From Sphingobacteriia bacterium (lineage in GTDB: Bacteria > Bacteroidota > Bacteroidia > Chitinophagales > Chitinophagaceae), in contig CANGCK010000001.1 of assembly GCA_947452295.1 (NCBI GenBank), forward strand, positions 1 to 64,000: 64,000 bases of DNA. The letters are read 5' to 3'. The position numbers and the translations under genes were made by a program. Under the pieces are notes generated by a model. That model ran no database searches and was not told the origin of the DNA. It saw only the letters and a list, made by a program, of their open reading frames with translations. The stretch's first letter is position 1, and every line of letters begins with the position of its first letter. Positions 36,296 to 46,192 of the stretch are shown piece after piece.

Positions 36296-38386
36296 ATGGC
36301 AAAATTGCAATTAATTCAAAGGGATATTAGTTGGCTAAGTTTTAATGCAAGGGTATTACAAGAAGCAAATGACCACACAGTTCCCCTCAAAGAGCGCATT
36401 CGATTCTTAGGCATTTTTTCAAATAATTCGGATGAATTTTTTAGGGTTAGGGTAGCTACCTTAAAACGCATGATAGAATTCAAAGAAAAAGAAGCGAAAT
36501 TAAATGAACATATTGAAAACGATCCTCAAAAAATTTTAGATCAAATCCAAACAATTGTTTTACAACATCAAAATGAATTCAACAGAATATGGGAAGGTAT
36601 TGTAAAAGAGTTGAAAACAAAACATATTAGTTTAGTCACCGAAAAACAACTCAACAAAGAACAAAAAATATTTGTAAAACATTTTTTTGATGAACAAGTT
36701 CGTGCAAACATTATCCCACTGATGATTGAAAGTCTTGCACAACTCCCCTATCTGAGAGACAAAAGCATTTATTTAGGTGTAGTAATGCGCAAAAAAAATT
36801 CGGCCTATCAACAAAAATATGCGTTAATAGAGGTACCTGTAACGGCAGTAGGTAGGTTCATTATTCTGCCTTCAAAAAAAGAAGAAAAACAAATCATTTT
36901 ATTGGAAGATGTTATCCGGTTTAATTTGCCGATTATATTCTCCTATTTTGGGTATGATTATTTTGATGCGCATATTTTTAAAGTAACAAAAGACGCAGAG
37001 ATTGATATAGACAATGATATTAGTACCACTTTTGCCCAAAAAATTGAGAAGGGTATTAAAAACAGAAGAAAAGGAAAGCCGGTAAGATTTGTATACGATA
37101 AAGCAATGGATGCAGGCATTTTAGAATATTTAATAAGAAGACTCAACCTACATCGAAAAAGCAATATTATACCAGGTGGACGAATTCATAACTTTAGGCA
37201 CTTTATGGATTTCCCCAATATATTTAATGAAAAAAGTACCAGAAGACTTTCATTTATTCCAAAATCTTTACAAAGTGCTCAAAGAGTTACGGATATCATT
37301 TTAGAAAATGATGTGCTCTTAAATTTTCCTTATCATTCATTTGATCCAATTATAGATTTGTTACGTGAAGCTGCAATAGACCCAACAGTAACGTCTATTA
37401 AAATTACTGCTTATCGATTAGCACCTCATTCAAAAATCATCAATGCATTGGTTAATGCAGCGAGAAATGGCAAAGAGGTAGTTGTTATGCTTGAATTAAA
37501 AGCGAGATTTGATGAGGAGGCCAACTTAGAATGGAAAACCATTTTAGAGGAAGAGGGTATAATTGTATTATTAGGTGTACCTTCTATGAAAGTACATGCG
37601 AAACTTTGTTTAATTACTAGACAAAAATCAAAAAAAATAATTCAATATGGTTTTGTAAGTACAGGTAATTTAAATGAAAAAACAGCTAGAGTTTATGGAG
37701 ATCATTGTTTATTAACAAGTAATAAAAATGTGATGTCCGATATTGGTAAAATTTTTACTTATTTAGCCAATTGGAAAACAGGTATTAAACAATTGCAATT
37801 GTGCAAAACATTGTTAGTTTGTCCGTTGAATATGCGGAAAGAAATCATCGCATTAATAGACAAAGAAATAAAAAATAAAAAAGAGGGGAAAGAAGCTTCC
37901 ATCACTTTAAAAGTGAATGCATTGAGTGATCAACAACTAATAGAAAAGTTATATACCGCGCATGCAGCAGGAGTATCCATTCATTTAATCATCAGGGGAA
38001 TTTTTTGTCCGGTCATGAATGACAAAAAGACAAAAAATCCATTAACAGCAATTAGTATTGTAGACGAATACCTTGAGCATGCCAGGGTAATGATTTTTCA
38101 TAATTTGGGTAATGAGCGCGTATATATATCGAGCGCCGATTGGATGATTAGGAACTTAGACCATCGAATAGAGGCGGCAATTCCGATTATAGATCCGTTA
38201 ATTAAAAGAGAAATAATAGATATCATTAACATTCAATTAAAAGACAACGTAAAAGCTAGAATATTAGACGGAAAATTAGCCAACAACTATGTATCTTCAT
38301 CAGGCAAGAAAAACCGATCACAAATAGAAACATATAATTATTTATTCAAAAAAAACAACACAACTGGTGAAACTGGCAGCAATTGA
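36296..38386 (+). CDS. ppk1: Polyphosphate kinase 1
   Basis: A 696-residue enzyme that reversibly polymerises the gamma-phosphate of ATP to polyphosphate. The N domain starts RDISWLSFNARVLQEA; the phospholipase-D-like catalytic halves contain MKVHAKLCLI with the phosphorylated His at residue 434, STGNLNEKTARVYGDH, and LDHRIEAAIPI near the C-terminus. Full length. It overlaps the following ppx gene by 20 bases, so synthesis and degradation enzymes are made from one message. Confidence 0.96.
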   Translation: MAKLQLIQRDISWLSFNARVLQEANDHTVPLKERIRFLGIFSNNSDEFFRVRVATLKRMIEFKEKEAKLNEHIENDPQKILDQIQTIVLQHQNEFNRIWEGIVKELKTKHISLVTEKQLNKEQKIFVKHFFDEQVRANIIPLMIESLAQLPYLRDKSIYLGVVMRKKNSAYQQKYALIEVPVTAVGRFIILPSKKEEKQIILLEDVIRFNLPIIFSYFGYDYFDAHIFKVTKDAEIDIDNDISTTFAQKIEKGIKNRRKGKPVRFVYDKAMDAGILEYLIRRLNLHRKSNIIPGGRIHNFRHFMDFPNIFNEKSTRRLSFIPKSLQSAQRVTDIILENDVLLNFPYHSFDPIIDLLREAAIDPTVTSIKITAYRLAPHSKIINALVNAARNGKEVVVMLELKARFDEEANLEWKTILEEEGIIVLLGVPSMKVHAKLCLITRQKSKKIIQYGFVSTGNLNEKTARVYGDHCLLTSNKNVMSDIGKIFTYLANWKTGIKQLQLCKTLLVCPLNMRKEIIALIDKEIKNKKEGKEASITLKVNALSDQQLIEKLYTAHAAGVSIHLIIRGIFCPVMNDKKTKNPLTAISIVDEYLEHARVMIFHNLGNERVYISSADWMIRNLDHRIEAAIPIIDPLIKREIIDIINIQLKDNVKARILDGKLANNYVSSSGKKNRSQIETYNYLFKKNNTTGETGSN

Positions 38387-39254
38387 TATTGGAAGTAACG
38401 CAGCAAGATTATTAATTGTTGAAGTAAATCAAGATAAAAATGGTATTACACAATTTAATAAGTTGAACTTAATAAGAGTTCCTTTGCGATTGGGATTTGA
38501 TGTATTTGAATATGGGGTTATTTCAACCGAAAGAGTGTTAATGATGATGCAGACAATGAAAGCGTATAGTCATTTATTAACTGTATACCAAGTAGATCAT
38601 ATCATTGCATGTGCCACAAGTGCCATGCGAGATGCAGGCAACAGTGCGCAAATTATACAAAGTATAAAAAACGAAACTGGTATTGAAATTGAGATAATTA
38701 GTGGTGAATTGGAAGCTTCCATTATCAATGAAAATCACATTGCAGAGTTGTTAGATAAGAACAACAGTTATTTGTATATTGATGTTGGTGGCGGGAGTAC
38801 TGAACTTACTTTTTTTACTGATGGGCATTTAGTTTTTAAAAAATCTTTTGACATCGGCACTATCAGGTTATTAAAAAATATGGTTAGCAATAGTAAATGG
38901 GAGGAAGTCAAAGATTTTATCAAACAAAAGACAAAAGGGTATAAAAAAATAATTGCCATTGGCACAGGTGGAAATATCAACAAAGTGTTTTCGTTGAGCA
39001 AGAAAAAAGATGGGAAGCCCCTCCCAATCAGTTTATTAAAAGACTATTATAAAGAGTTGGAAAGTGTTAGTTTAGAAGAAAGAATCAATGTATACAAACT
39101 TCGCAAAGACAGGGCCGATGTTATTGTACCGGCCTTGCAAACTTATATCAATGTAATGCGCTGGGCAGAAATTGAAGATATCTATGTACCAAAAATTGGG
39201 CTTGCGGATGGATTAATCCACCATTTACATGATGAACTTACTGCAAAAGATTGA
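38367..39254 (+). CDS. ppx: Ppx/GppA exopolyphosphatase-family protein
   Basis: A 295-residue actin-fold phosphatase that releases phosphate from polyphosphate ends or hydrolyses pppGpp. Phosphate loops are visible in AAIDIGSNAARLLIVE and YLYIDVGGGSTELTFF. It has only the catalytic Ppx-GppA core, without the C-terminal HD-like domain of E. coli Ppx. The start is a GTG at 38367 inside the end of ppk1. Confidence 0.9.
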   Translation: MKLAAIDIGSNAARLLIVEVNQDKNGITQFNKLNLIRVPLRLGFDVFEYGVISTERVLMMMQTMKAYSHLLTVYQVDHIIACATSAMRDAGNSAQIIQSIKNETGIEIEIISGELEASIINENHIAELLDKNNSYLYIDVGGGSTELTFFTDGHLVFKKSFDIGTIRLLKNMVSNSKWEEVKDFIKQKTKGYKKIIAIGTGGNINKVFSLSKKKDGKPLPISLLKDYYKELESVSLEERINVYKLRKDRADVIVPALQTYINVMRWAEIEDIYVPKIGLADGLIHHLHDELTAKD

Positions 39255-39284
39255 TTCATTTTAATTAGGTCATCTACTAATCCT

Positions 39285-39292
39285 TACCTTTG
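39285..39292 (+). promoter_or_regulatory. Probable promoter -7 element of the aldehyde dehydrogenase gene
   Basis: TACCTTTG matches the TAnnTTTG box and lies 17 bases before the ATG at 39310, giving a very short leader. No TTG is present at the expected -33 distance, so only the -7 box supports the call. Confidence 0.45.
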
Positions 39293-39309
39293 CATCAAAT
39301 TAATGATGC

Positions 39310-40833
39310 ATGCAATTCTTAAAAGACCTGAACATTCAATCAGCCAATCAAGGCGTATCAACAGGAACACAATGGATAGAAAGCAATGGTGCTGCAATTG
39401 AATCTTATTCACCTGTAGATGGAAAGAAAATAGGCACAACTAAATCGGCGGATAAATCTGCGTATGAAAAAGTAGTTAGCACCTCATTACAAGCGGCCAA
39501 TGAGTGGAAAAAATGGCCTGCACCTAAAAGAGGTGAAATTGTACGACAAGTAGGTGAAGCATTAAGACACCATAAAGAATCGCTTGGCAAACTAGTAAGT
39601 TATGAAATGGGAAAAAGCTTGCAAGAAGGATATGGAGAGGTGCAAGAGATGATTGATATCTGTGATTTTGCTGTAGGCTTGTCGCGTCAACTATATGGTT
39701 TAACCATGCACAGTGAACGTCCATTGCATAGAATGTATGAGCAATGGCATCCATTGGGTGTTGTAGGGATTATTTCGGCATTCAATTTTCCGGTAGCAGT
39801 ATGGAGCTGGAATGCTGCATTAGCATGGATTTGTGGCAATACTACTATTTGGAAGCCGAGTGAAAAAACACCATTATGTGGTATTGCGGTTCAAAATATT
39901 GTTGCCGAAATATTTGTAAAAAACAATGTTCCTGAAGGCGTGAACTGCCTTATTCAGGGTGCGAGAGAAGTTGGCGAATGGATGAGCAATGATCAACGCT
40001 TACCACTTATTTCGGCAACAGGATCTACCCGAATGGGAAAGGCCATCAGCGCTGTAGTAGCAGAGCGCTTAGGTAAAACAATTTTAGAATTAGGCGGTAA
40101 CAACGCAATTATTATTTCACAGCATGCGGATTTAGACATGTCGTTGATTGGTGCAGTTTTTGGTGCGGTGGGTACAGCAGGTCAAAGATGTACGACCACT
40201 AGAAGGCTTATTATACACGAATCGGTATATGATGTATTTACTGCTAAACTATGCAAAGCATATGAGCAACTTAAAATTGGTAATCCTTTAGATACCAATA
40301 ATCATGTTGGTCCATTAATAGACCAAGATGCAGTGAACATGTATTTAAATGCCATTGAACAATGTAAGCAACAAGGGGGTAAATTTTTAGTAGAAGGCGG
40401 TGTTTATACATCTCCTAGCATAGAAAGCAATTGTTATGTAAAACCATGTATTGCTGCAGTTACTAATGAATTGGCCATCGTACAACATGAAACTTTTGCA
40501 CCAATATTGTATGTAATGAAATATACAACATTAGACGAAGCAATTGCCATACAAAACAATGTTCCACAAGGATTATCATCTGCAATCATGACGTTGAATA
40601 TGCGCGAAGCAGAGCAATTTTTATCGGCCAGTGGAAGTGATTGTGGAATAGCCAATGTTAACATAGGCACCAGCGGTGCGGAAATTGGCGGAGCATTTGG
40701 AGGAGAGAAAGAAACAGGAGGTGGAAGAGAAAGCGGTAGTGATGCTTGGAAAGCATATATGCGTCGTCAAACAAATACCATTAATTGGGGAACGCATTTA
40801 CCATTGGCCCAAGGCATACAATTTGATTTATAG
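39310..40833 (+). CDS. ALDH7-type aldehyde dehydrogenase (aminoadipate semialdehyde dehydrogenase-like)
   Basis: NAD(P)-dependent aldehyde dehydrogenase of 507 residues, full length. The general-base Glu260 lies in LELGGNN, the nucleophile Cys294 in GTAGQRCTTTRR, and the cofactor segment in SATGSTRMGK. The pattern FNFPVAVWSWNAALAWICGN and the CTTTRR motif are typical of ALDH7 (antiquitin), which oxidises L-aminoadipate semialdehyde in lysine degradation. No other lysine catabolism gene is adjacent, so the substrate is family-based inference. Confidence 0.88.
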   Translation: MQFLKDLNIQSANQGVSTGTQWIESNGAAIESYSPVDGKKIGTTKSADKSAYEKVVSTSLQAANEWKKWPAPKRGEIVRQVGEALRHHKESLGKLVSYEMGKSLQEGYGEVQEMIDICDFAVGLSRQLYGLTMHSERPLHRMYEQWHPLGVVGIISAFNFPVAVWSWNAALAWICGNTTIWKPSEKTPLCGIAVQNIVAEIFVKNNVPEGVNCLIQGAREVGEWMSNDQRLPLISATGSTRMGKAISAVVAERLGKTILELGGNNAIIISQHADLDMSLIGAVFGAVGTAGQRCTTTRRLIIHESVYDVFTAKLCKAYEQLKIGNPLDTNNHVGPLIDQDAVNMYLNAIEQCKQQGGKFLVEGGVYTSPSIESNCYVKPCIAAVTNELAIVQHETFAPILYVMKYTTLDEAIAIQNNVPQGLSSAIMTLNMREAEQFLSASGSDCGIANVNIGTSGAEIGGAFGGEKETGGGRESGSDAWKAYMRRQTNTINWGTHLPLAQGIQFDL

Positions 40834-40842
40834 TGATTTATT

Positions 40843-40880
40843 GAAAAGGGCTTCTTGATTGATTTAAGGAAGCCCTTTTC
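40843..40880. terminator. Bidirectional terminator between ALDH and porQ
   Basis: GAAAAGGGCTTC at 40843-40854 pairs with its exact complement at 40869-40880 around a 14-base loop. A and T runs at the two ends suit termination of both the plus-strand ALDH gene and the minus-strand porQ gene. Confidence 0.85.
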
Positions 40881-40904
40881 ATTGGTATACAAAACTTTCA
40901 ACTA

Positions 40905-41933
40905 TCATAAATTTTTTCCAGCCAAATTAAAATTCAATGAGAAGTGGTGGGTAAAATGCTGCTGGTATAATCCAGTTGCATAGCGTACCTGCATTTTTTT
41001 CATGATAACGCCCGTACCAAAAGAAAAACCATTGAGGCCATTAGGTGTACCATATGCATTTAAGCTTTGACTACGTAAAAAATTAAACCCTGCGGAAAGC
41101 TCAATTTTATCAGTAATATAAAATTGTGAGGCAAGAATAAGATGAGAAAGTATTTTTTGAGTAAGATTTTCTTTTTTTAGATTACCTTCAAATGCATTGA
41201 ATGTAGTATCATCATAATATATATTCAGCTGTTGAAGATGATGAGCTGTTAATGAAAATTGCATCGGAGCATTAAGTAATTTTTTACTAATGCCTAATTG
41301 TACATCAAATGGCAATTCTTCTTTAGACGCATTAGGGGCGTAACTTTTTAGTTGAGTACCCATATTTTTTATCACCAGGCTTGTTTGTAATTGAGCTGCC
41401 TCATTAAAATAAGTAAGCCCAATATCAACAGCAATTCCCGAAGATTGATATTGGCCATAATGCGATTGAATGAGTTTTGTAGTAGCGCCTATTCTAAAAT
41501 GATTTTTATAATTTTTAGCTACCATTATTTGTGCAACATAATCTGTTGGCCGGATAGTACCCATAATGAAGCCTGCAGCATCAGTTTGAGTAATGCTGCC
41601 ATAATTAAGGTATAAAATCCCCCCCCCTATGTTCAAATTACAATTCGCTAAATGCTTTGAATAGGTAATAGAATATTGTTGAATGCCGGCAATGAAAGAA
41701 AGTATGGAGGAATTCAATTGATTACTCATTTCATTCTTTAACAATGCAGGGTTATGAAAAGCCATGCCTACATCCTTAGAAATAGCAGATATATTAACAC
41801 CTCCTAATGCTGCTGATTGTGCAGTATTAGGTTGAGCAATAAAATTAAAAACAGCATTGCCACCAAGTGTTTGTGAAAAACAGCTGGTGGCAGTGACCAA
41901 TAAATATATACTTAAAAGGAATCTGCGCTGCAT
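40905..41933 (-). CDS. porQ: Type IX secretion system protein PorQ
   Basis: A 342-residue outer-membrane beta-barrel of the FadL/PorV-like type. It has a signal peptide (LLVTATSCFSQ) and the PorQ N-terminal signature LGGNAVFNFIAQPNTAQSAALGG. PorQ works with PorU, PorV and PorZ at the cell surface, where T9SS cargo has its C-terminal domain removed and replaced by lipopolysaccharide. Its presence agrees with the T9SS-sorted giant protein at 51361-60234. Single gene between a terminator and lon. Confidence 0.9.
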   Translation of the reverse strand: MQRRFLLSIYLLVTATSCFSQTLGGNAVFNFIAQPNTAQSAALGGVNISAISKDVGMAFHNPALLKNEMSNQLNSSILSFIAGIQQYSITYSKHLANCNLNIGGGILYLNYGSITQTDAAGFIMGTIRPTDYVAQIMVAKNYKNHFRIGATTKLIQSHYGQYQSSGIAVDIGLTYFNEAAQLQTSLVIKNMGTQLKSYAPNASKEELPFDVQLGISKKLLNAPMQFSLTAHHLQQLNIYYDDTTFNAFEGNLKKENLTQKILSHLILASQFYITDKIELSAGFNFLRSQSLNAYGTPNGLNGFSFGTGVIMKKMQVRYATGLYQQHFTHHFSLNFNLAGKNL

Positions 41934-41973
41934 GTAATAATAAAGCTAACCAAATTCTTCTAAAAGTTATTCG

Positions 41974-44406
41974 CTAAACCAAAGCAATATCAATTACTTG
42001 TTGCATGGTTTTTACATAATGAAAGGTTACCCCTTTAATAAATTCACTTTCAATTTCATCTACATCTTTTTGGTTTAAATAGCACAGTACAATTTCCTTT
42101 AAACCAGCACGCTTGGCAGCTAATACCTTTTCTTTAATACCACCAACAGGAAGCACTTGGCCACGCAAAGTGATTTCACCTGTCATAGCTAGAAAAGGTT
42201 TTACTTTACGACCAGTAAATGCAGAAGTTAAAGATGTAAGCATAGTAATACCTGCACTTGGGCCGTCTTTCGGAACAGCACCTTCAGGAACGTGAATGTG
42301 AATATTTTTCTTTTGAAACAGTGTTGCGTCAATACCCATTTTTTTGGCATTTGCCTGAATGAAGCTAAGTGCAGTGGTGGCACTTTCTTTCATTACATTG
42401 CCTAGGTTGCCGGTTAATTTCAGTTCCCCTTTACCATCACTTAAAATTGTTTCGATGAATAGAATATCACCTCCTACATAGGTCCATGCCAATCCTACTA
42501 CCACACCGGGCATATTGGCTATTTTATACATTTCATTATTGTATTTGGCATGGCCTAAAATGGTTTCCACATCATTGGCTGAGACAGATGGTTTCACTTT
42601 ATTTTTAAGTGCCATTTCTTTAGCCTGAAAACGCATAATAGAAGCCAATTGTCGATCTAATTCACGAACACCACTTTCGCGAGTATATTGTTCAATAATT
42701 TTCTCAATTACCTTATCATTTATTTTAATATTTGCTTTACCTAAGCCATGTGCTTCTTTTTGTTTAGGTAAAAGATGGCGTTTTGCAATTTCAATTTTCT
42801 CTTCGATAGCATATCCACTTAAATCAATGATTTCTAATCGATCGCGCAATGCTGGTTGAATATTTTGAATATTGTTGGCTGTGGCAATAAAAAGCACTTT
42901 ACTTAAATCATACTCCAATTCAAGGTAATTATCATAAAAAGTGTGATTTTGTTCGGGATCAAGTACTTCTAATAAGGAAGAAGAAGGATCACCTCTAAGA
43001 TCGCTACCGATTTTATCAATTTCATCTAAAATCATTACGGGGTTTGATGACTTACATTTTCTAATGTTTTGAATAATTCTACCGGGCATTGCTCCAATAT
43101 AGGTTTTACGATGCCCTCTAATTTCGCTTTCGTCGTGCAATCCCCCCAAACTTAGACGTACATATTTTCTTCCTATTGCATGCGCAATTGAGCGACCTAA
43201 AGATGTTTTTCCTATACCGGGAGGTCCTAAAAAGCATAAAATCGGACTTTTCATGTCGCCTTTTAGTTTTAAAACAGCAAGGTATTCTAGAATTCGACTT
43301 TTGATTTTGGTCATTCCATAATGATCGATGTCCAATATTTTTTTTGCGTTTTTCAAGTCATAATTATCGGCAGTATGATCATCCCAGGGCAAATCCAGCA
43401 TTAAATCGAGGTGATTATATACAACAGAATAATCTGGTGTAGAAGGGTGCATTCTTTCCAATTTTTGAATCCCTGATTTGAATGCCGTTTTAGCAGCTTC
43501 TGGCCATTGCTTGGCTTCTGCCTTTTTTTTCATTTCTGCAATTTCCCGTTCATTCGTATCGCCGCCTAATTCTTCTTTTATACTTTTCAATTGTTGTTGA
43601 AGGAAATAGTCGCGTTGCTGCTTATCAAGTTCTGTTCTGGTTTTATTAGTAACCTTATCTTTTAATTCTGCAAACTGCAAATCGCGCTGAAGAATATGAA
43701 CTAATCTAACGGCTCTGTCGTTAATGTCATGTATTTCAAGCAAAGATTGTTTTTCAACAATATCACTATTAAGATTACTGCTTACGAAATTTATAAGAAA
43801 ACTAGGGTTTTCTATATTTTTAAGAATAATAGAGGCTTCTGTTGGCAAATTAGGAGATAGCTGAATAATTTGAGTAGCTAAATCTTTAATTGAACTTATA
43901 TACGCTTTAAAGTCGGCAGTATCTGGCGCTTCTTCTTCTTCAAATAATTGAATGGTAGCCTTGAAATAGGGGTCATCACTGATCATTTTTTGCCATTCAA
44001 ATCTTTTTTTTCCTTGAATGATGATGGTGGTTCCACCATCGGGCATTTTAATGAGTTTTACTATTTTAGCTACCGTACCTATTTTACATAGATCATGTGC
44101 TTCTGGTTCTTCAATATTGGGATCTTTTTGAGAAATAACACCAATTAATTTATCGGTTTTATACACATCGGTTACTGCATTGATACTTTTATCTCTACCA
44201 ACTGTAATAGGCAACACAACACCAGGAAACAATACCGTATTTCTAAGCGGTAATATAGGCAATTCATTAGGGATAATCATTGCTTTGTCTTGCTCAGATT
44301 CCTGTTCATTCATCGGAATAATCGGCATAAAATCAGTGTCATCATCTAGTCTAAAAGGTAGTTTCTCTTTCAACATATCATTTTCTTTAGTCAAAGTGTC
44401 ATTCAA
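41974..44406 (-). CDS. lon: ATP-dependent protease Lon
   Basis: AAA+ serine protease of 810 residues degrading misfolded and regulatory proteins in the cytoplasm. The N-terminal substrate domain ([19 protein letters not shown]) is followed by the AAA module (Walker [14 protein letters not shown], Walker [11 protein letters not shown]) and the protease domain with Ser717 in PKDGPSAG and Lys760 in [11 protein letters not shown], the 43-residue spacing of the E. coli dyad. Full length. Confidence 0.97.
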   Translation of the reverse strand: MNDTLTKENDMLKEKLPFRLDDDTDFMPIIPMNEQESEQDKAMIIPNELPILPLRNTVLFPGVVLPITVGRDKSINAVTDVYKTDKLIGVISQKDPNIEEPEAHDLCKIGTVAKIVKLIKMPDGGTTIIIQGKKRFEWQKMISDDPYFKATIQLFEEEEAPDTADFKAYISSIKDLATQIIQLSPNLPTEASIILKNIENPSFLINFVSSNLNSDIVEKQSLLEIHDINDRAVRLVHILQRDLQFAELKDKVTNKTRTELDKQQRDYFLQQQLKSIKEELGGDTNEREIAEMKKKAEAKQWPEAAKTAFKSGIQKLERMHPSTPDYSVVYNHLDLMLDLPWDDHTADNYDLKNAKKILDIDHYGMTKIKSRILEYLAVLKLKGDMKSPILCFLGPPGIGKTSLGRSIAHAIGRKYVRLSLGGLHDESEIRGHRKTYIGAMPGRIIQNIRKCKSSNPVMILDEIDKIGSDLRGDPSSSLLEVLDPEQNHTFYDNYLELEYDLSKVLFIATANNIQNIQPALRDRLEIIDLSGYAIEEKIEIAKRHLLPKQKEAHGLGKANIKINDKVIEKIIEQYTRESGVRELDRQLASIMRFQAKEMALKNKVKPSVSANDVETILGHAKYNNEMYKIANMPGVVVGLAWTYVGGDILFIETILSDGKGELKLTGNLGNVMKESATTALSFIQANAKKMGIDATLFQKKNIHIHVPEGAVPKDGPSAGITMLTSLTSAFTGRKVKPFLAMTGEITLRGQVLPVGGIKEKVLAAKRAGLKEIVLCYLNQKDVDEIESEFIKGVTFHYVKTMQQVIDIALV

Positions 44407-44506
44407 TATTCCAAAAAAGCAGGAATAATAAAGAAGTAATTTATAAACAATATTAATGCCATTACATTAATATGAAGATTGTGGTACAAAGTGGCACAAA
44501 AAAAAA

Positions 44507-44528
44507 TCCTCTCGATAAATCGAGAGGA
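44507..44528 (-). terminator. Terminator after the small repeat lipoprotein
   Basis: TCCTCTCGAT at 44507-44516 pairs exactly with ATCGAGAGGA at 44519-44528 across a two-base loop. On the minus strand it is followed by a run of about ten T. It separates the small lipoprotein gene from lon. Confidence 0.9.
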
Positions 44529-44574
44529 CCTTCTTGCAAGAAGTAATATAAAGTAACGAGTACTTAGTATTATC

Positions 44575-44760
44575 TTATTTCTTTGCAGCAGAATCAACTT
44601 TTGCAGCAGCAGAATCAGTTGTTGCAGCAGCAGAATCAGTTGTTGCAGCAGCAGAATCAACTTTTACAGCAGCAGAATCAGTTGTTGCAGCAGCTTTGTC
44701 AGCATTGTTACAAGCAGTCATTAAACCTGCTACAGCTAGAATTGCGAATACTTTTTTCAT
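44575..44760 (-). CDS. Tiny DSAA-repeat lipoprotein
   Basis: A 61-residue exported lipoprotein. The signal (MKKVFAILAVAGLMTAC) ends in a lipobox with Cys17. The mature part, about 44 residues, is almost wholly built of repeats around the core DSAA (TTDSAA, KVDSAA), five copies. It is rich in Ala, Thr, Asp and Ser, so it is probably disordered and anionic at the membrane surface. I start at ATG 44760. A full consensus promoter and a strong terminator frame it as a single, possibly highly expressed gene. Function unknown; similar small repeat lipoproteins occur in Chitinophagaceae. Confidence 0.82.
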   Translation of the reverse strand: MKKVFAILAVAGLMTACNNADKAAATTDSAAVKVDSAAATTDSAAATTDSAAAKVDSAAKK

Positions 44761-44793
44761 TTGTACTTGTTTTTTTTGGTTTTTGAATGGTGG

Positions 44794-44824
44794 CAAAGAT
44801 AATGTACCTGTTCAATTTTCCAAA
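44794..44824 (-). promoter_or_regulatory. Consensus promoter of the tiny lipoprotein gene
   Basis: On the minus strand TTTG (44824-44821) is followed after exactly 19 bases by TATCTTTG (44801-44794), matching the Bacteroidota primary-sigma consensus. The leader to the ATG at 44760 would be about 27 bases. Confidence 0.75.
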
Positions 44825-44842
44825 TTTTAACGAATATTTTTT

Positions 44843-46156
44843 TTATTTTTTTCTAAAAAATATTCTAATTGGCACTCCTTTGAAGTCAAAATTTGCCCTT
44901 AATTGATTTTCTAAATAATTTTTATATGGCATTTTTATATCATCTGGGAAGTTGGTAAAAAAGGCAAATGAAGGCACGTGGGTAGGGAGTTGTGTAACGA
45001 ATTTTATTTTGATTGAGTGCCCTCTAACAACCGGGGCATGGTAATTTGCAACAGCTTTTAGCATTACTTCATTTAGTTGAGAAGTAGGAATTTTTCTCAT
45101 TTTACTTTCATAAACCATTAAGCCCATTTCAATCGCTTTAAAAATTCTGGTTTTTTCAGTAACAGAAATAAATAATATAGGCACATCATTAAATGGAGCT
45201 AGTTTTTGTTTAAGTACTTTTTCATAGTCTCTAGCAGTATTAGTTTCTTTTTCTACTAAATCCCATTTATTCACCAAAACCACTATTCCCTTTCCTTTAC
45301 GAGCAGCCAAGCTGAATATGGTAATATCCTGTGCTGTTATACCTTTATGGGCATCTAGTACAAGTAAGCAAACATCGGCCTCATCCATTGCTTTAATTGC
45401 ACGAATAATAGAGTAAAACTCTAAGTCGTCTTTTTCTTTGCTCTTCTTTCGGATACCGGCAGTATCAATCAACATAAACTCTTTTTGGAAAAGTTTATAA
45501 TGTGTATGAATTGTGTCGCGAGTTGTTCCGGCGATATCACTCACTATAGTTCTCTCCTCACCTATTAGTGCATTTAAAAGAGAAGATTTACCTACATTTG
45601 GTTGGCCAATAATTGCGAATTTAGGTAGTTGATTTTCACTAAGCGTATCATCTACTTCAACTATAGAAATATCTTCAACAACTGCATCTAACAAGTCGCC
45701 TGTTCCACTCCCAGAAATACTGCTGATAAAAAAAGTATGCTCAAAACCAAGGCTATAAAATTCAGTTGCTTCTAATTCACGAGTGCCATTGTCGACCTTG
45801 TTTACCACCACAAAAACAGGTTTACTACTTCTGCGCAAAAGGTCGGCCATTGCTTCATCTAAATCAGTGATTCCGGTTGCGACATCTACCATAAAAACAA
45901 TGGCATTGGCTTCATCGATGGCAATTTTAACTTGTTTGCGTATTTCAGTTTCAAAAATATCTTCGCTTTGGGGAACAAATCCTCCCGTATCTATTAAGTT
46001 AAAAACTTTGCCGTTCCAATCTGCTACACCATACTGCCTATCACGTGTAACGCCACTAATATCATCTACTATGGCTTTTCTTTGTTCAAGTAATCTATTA
46101 AAAAAAGTACTTTTTCCTACATTAGGTCTTCCTACAATTGCAACAGTGTAACTCAT
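44843..46156 (-). CDS. der: Ribosome biogenesis GTPase Der
   Basis: Double-GTPase of 437 residues acting in 50S subunit maturation. Two complete G domains are visible (GRPNVGKSTFFN at about residue 8, GQPNVGKSSLLN at about 183) with switch and specificity motifs DTGG, NKVD, DTAG and NKWD, followed by the C-terminal KH-like domain. Same strand as era, 36 bases away; the two GTPases are probably co-transcribed. Confidence 0.97.
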   Translation of the reverse strand: MSYTVAIVGRPNVGKSTFFNRLLEQRKAIVDDISGVTRDRQYGVADWNGKVFNLIDTGGFVPQSEDIFETEIRKQVKIAIDEANAIVFMVDVATGITDLDEAMADLLRRSSKPVFVVVNKVDNGTRELEATEFYSLGFEHTFFISSISGSGTGDLLDAVVEDISIVEVDDTLSENQLPKFAIIGQPNVGKSSLLNALIGEERTIVSDIAGTTRDTIHTHYKLFQKEFMLIDTAGIRKKSKEKDDLEFYSIIRAIKAMDEADVCLLVLDAHKGITAQDITIFSLAARKGKGIVVLVNKWDLVEKETNTARDYEKVLKQKLAPFNDVPILFISVTEKTRIFKAIEMGLMVYESKMRKIPTSQLNEVMLKAVANYHAPVVRGHSIKIKFVTQLPTHVPSFAFFTNFPDDIKMPYKNYLENQLRANFDFKGVPIRIFFRKK

Positions 46157-46192
46157 TTATTCTAATATAATGGTGAGGTAATCAGCTCCGTT

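Noticed and set aside
44403..44786. Reading frames rich in Leu/Gln on both strands around the small lipoprotein
   Set aside because: They are other-frame readings of the DSAA repeat DNA and lack any signal or start context; the true gene is 44575-44760 with its own promoter and terminator.
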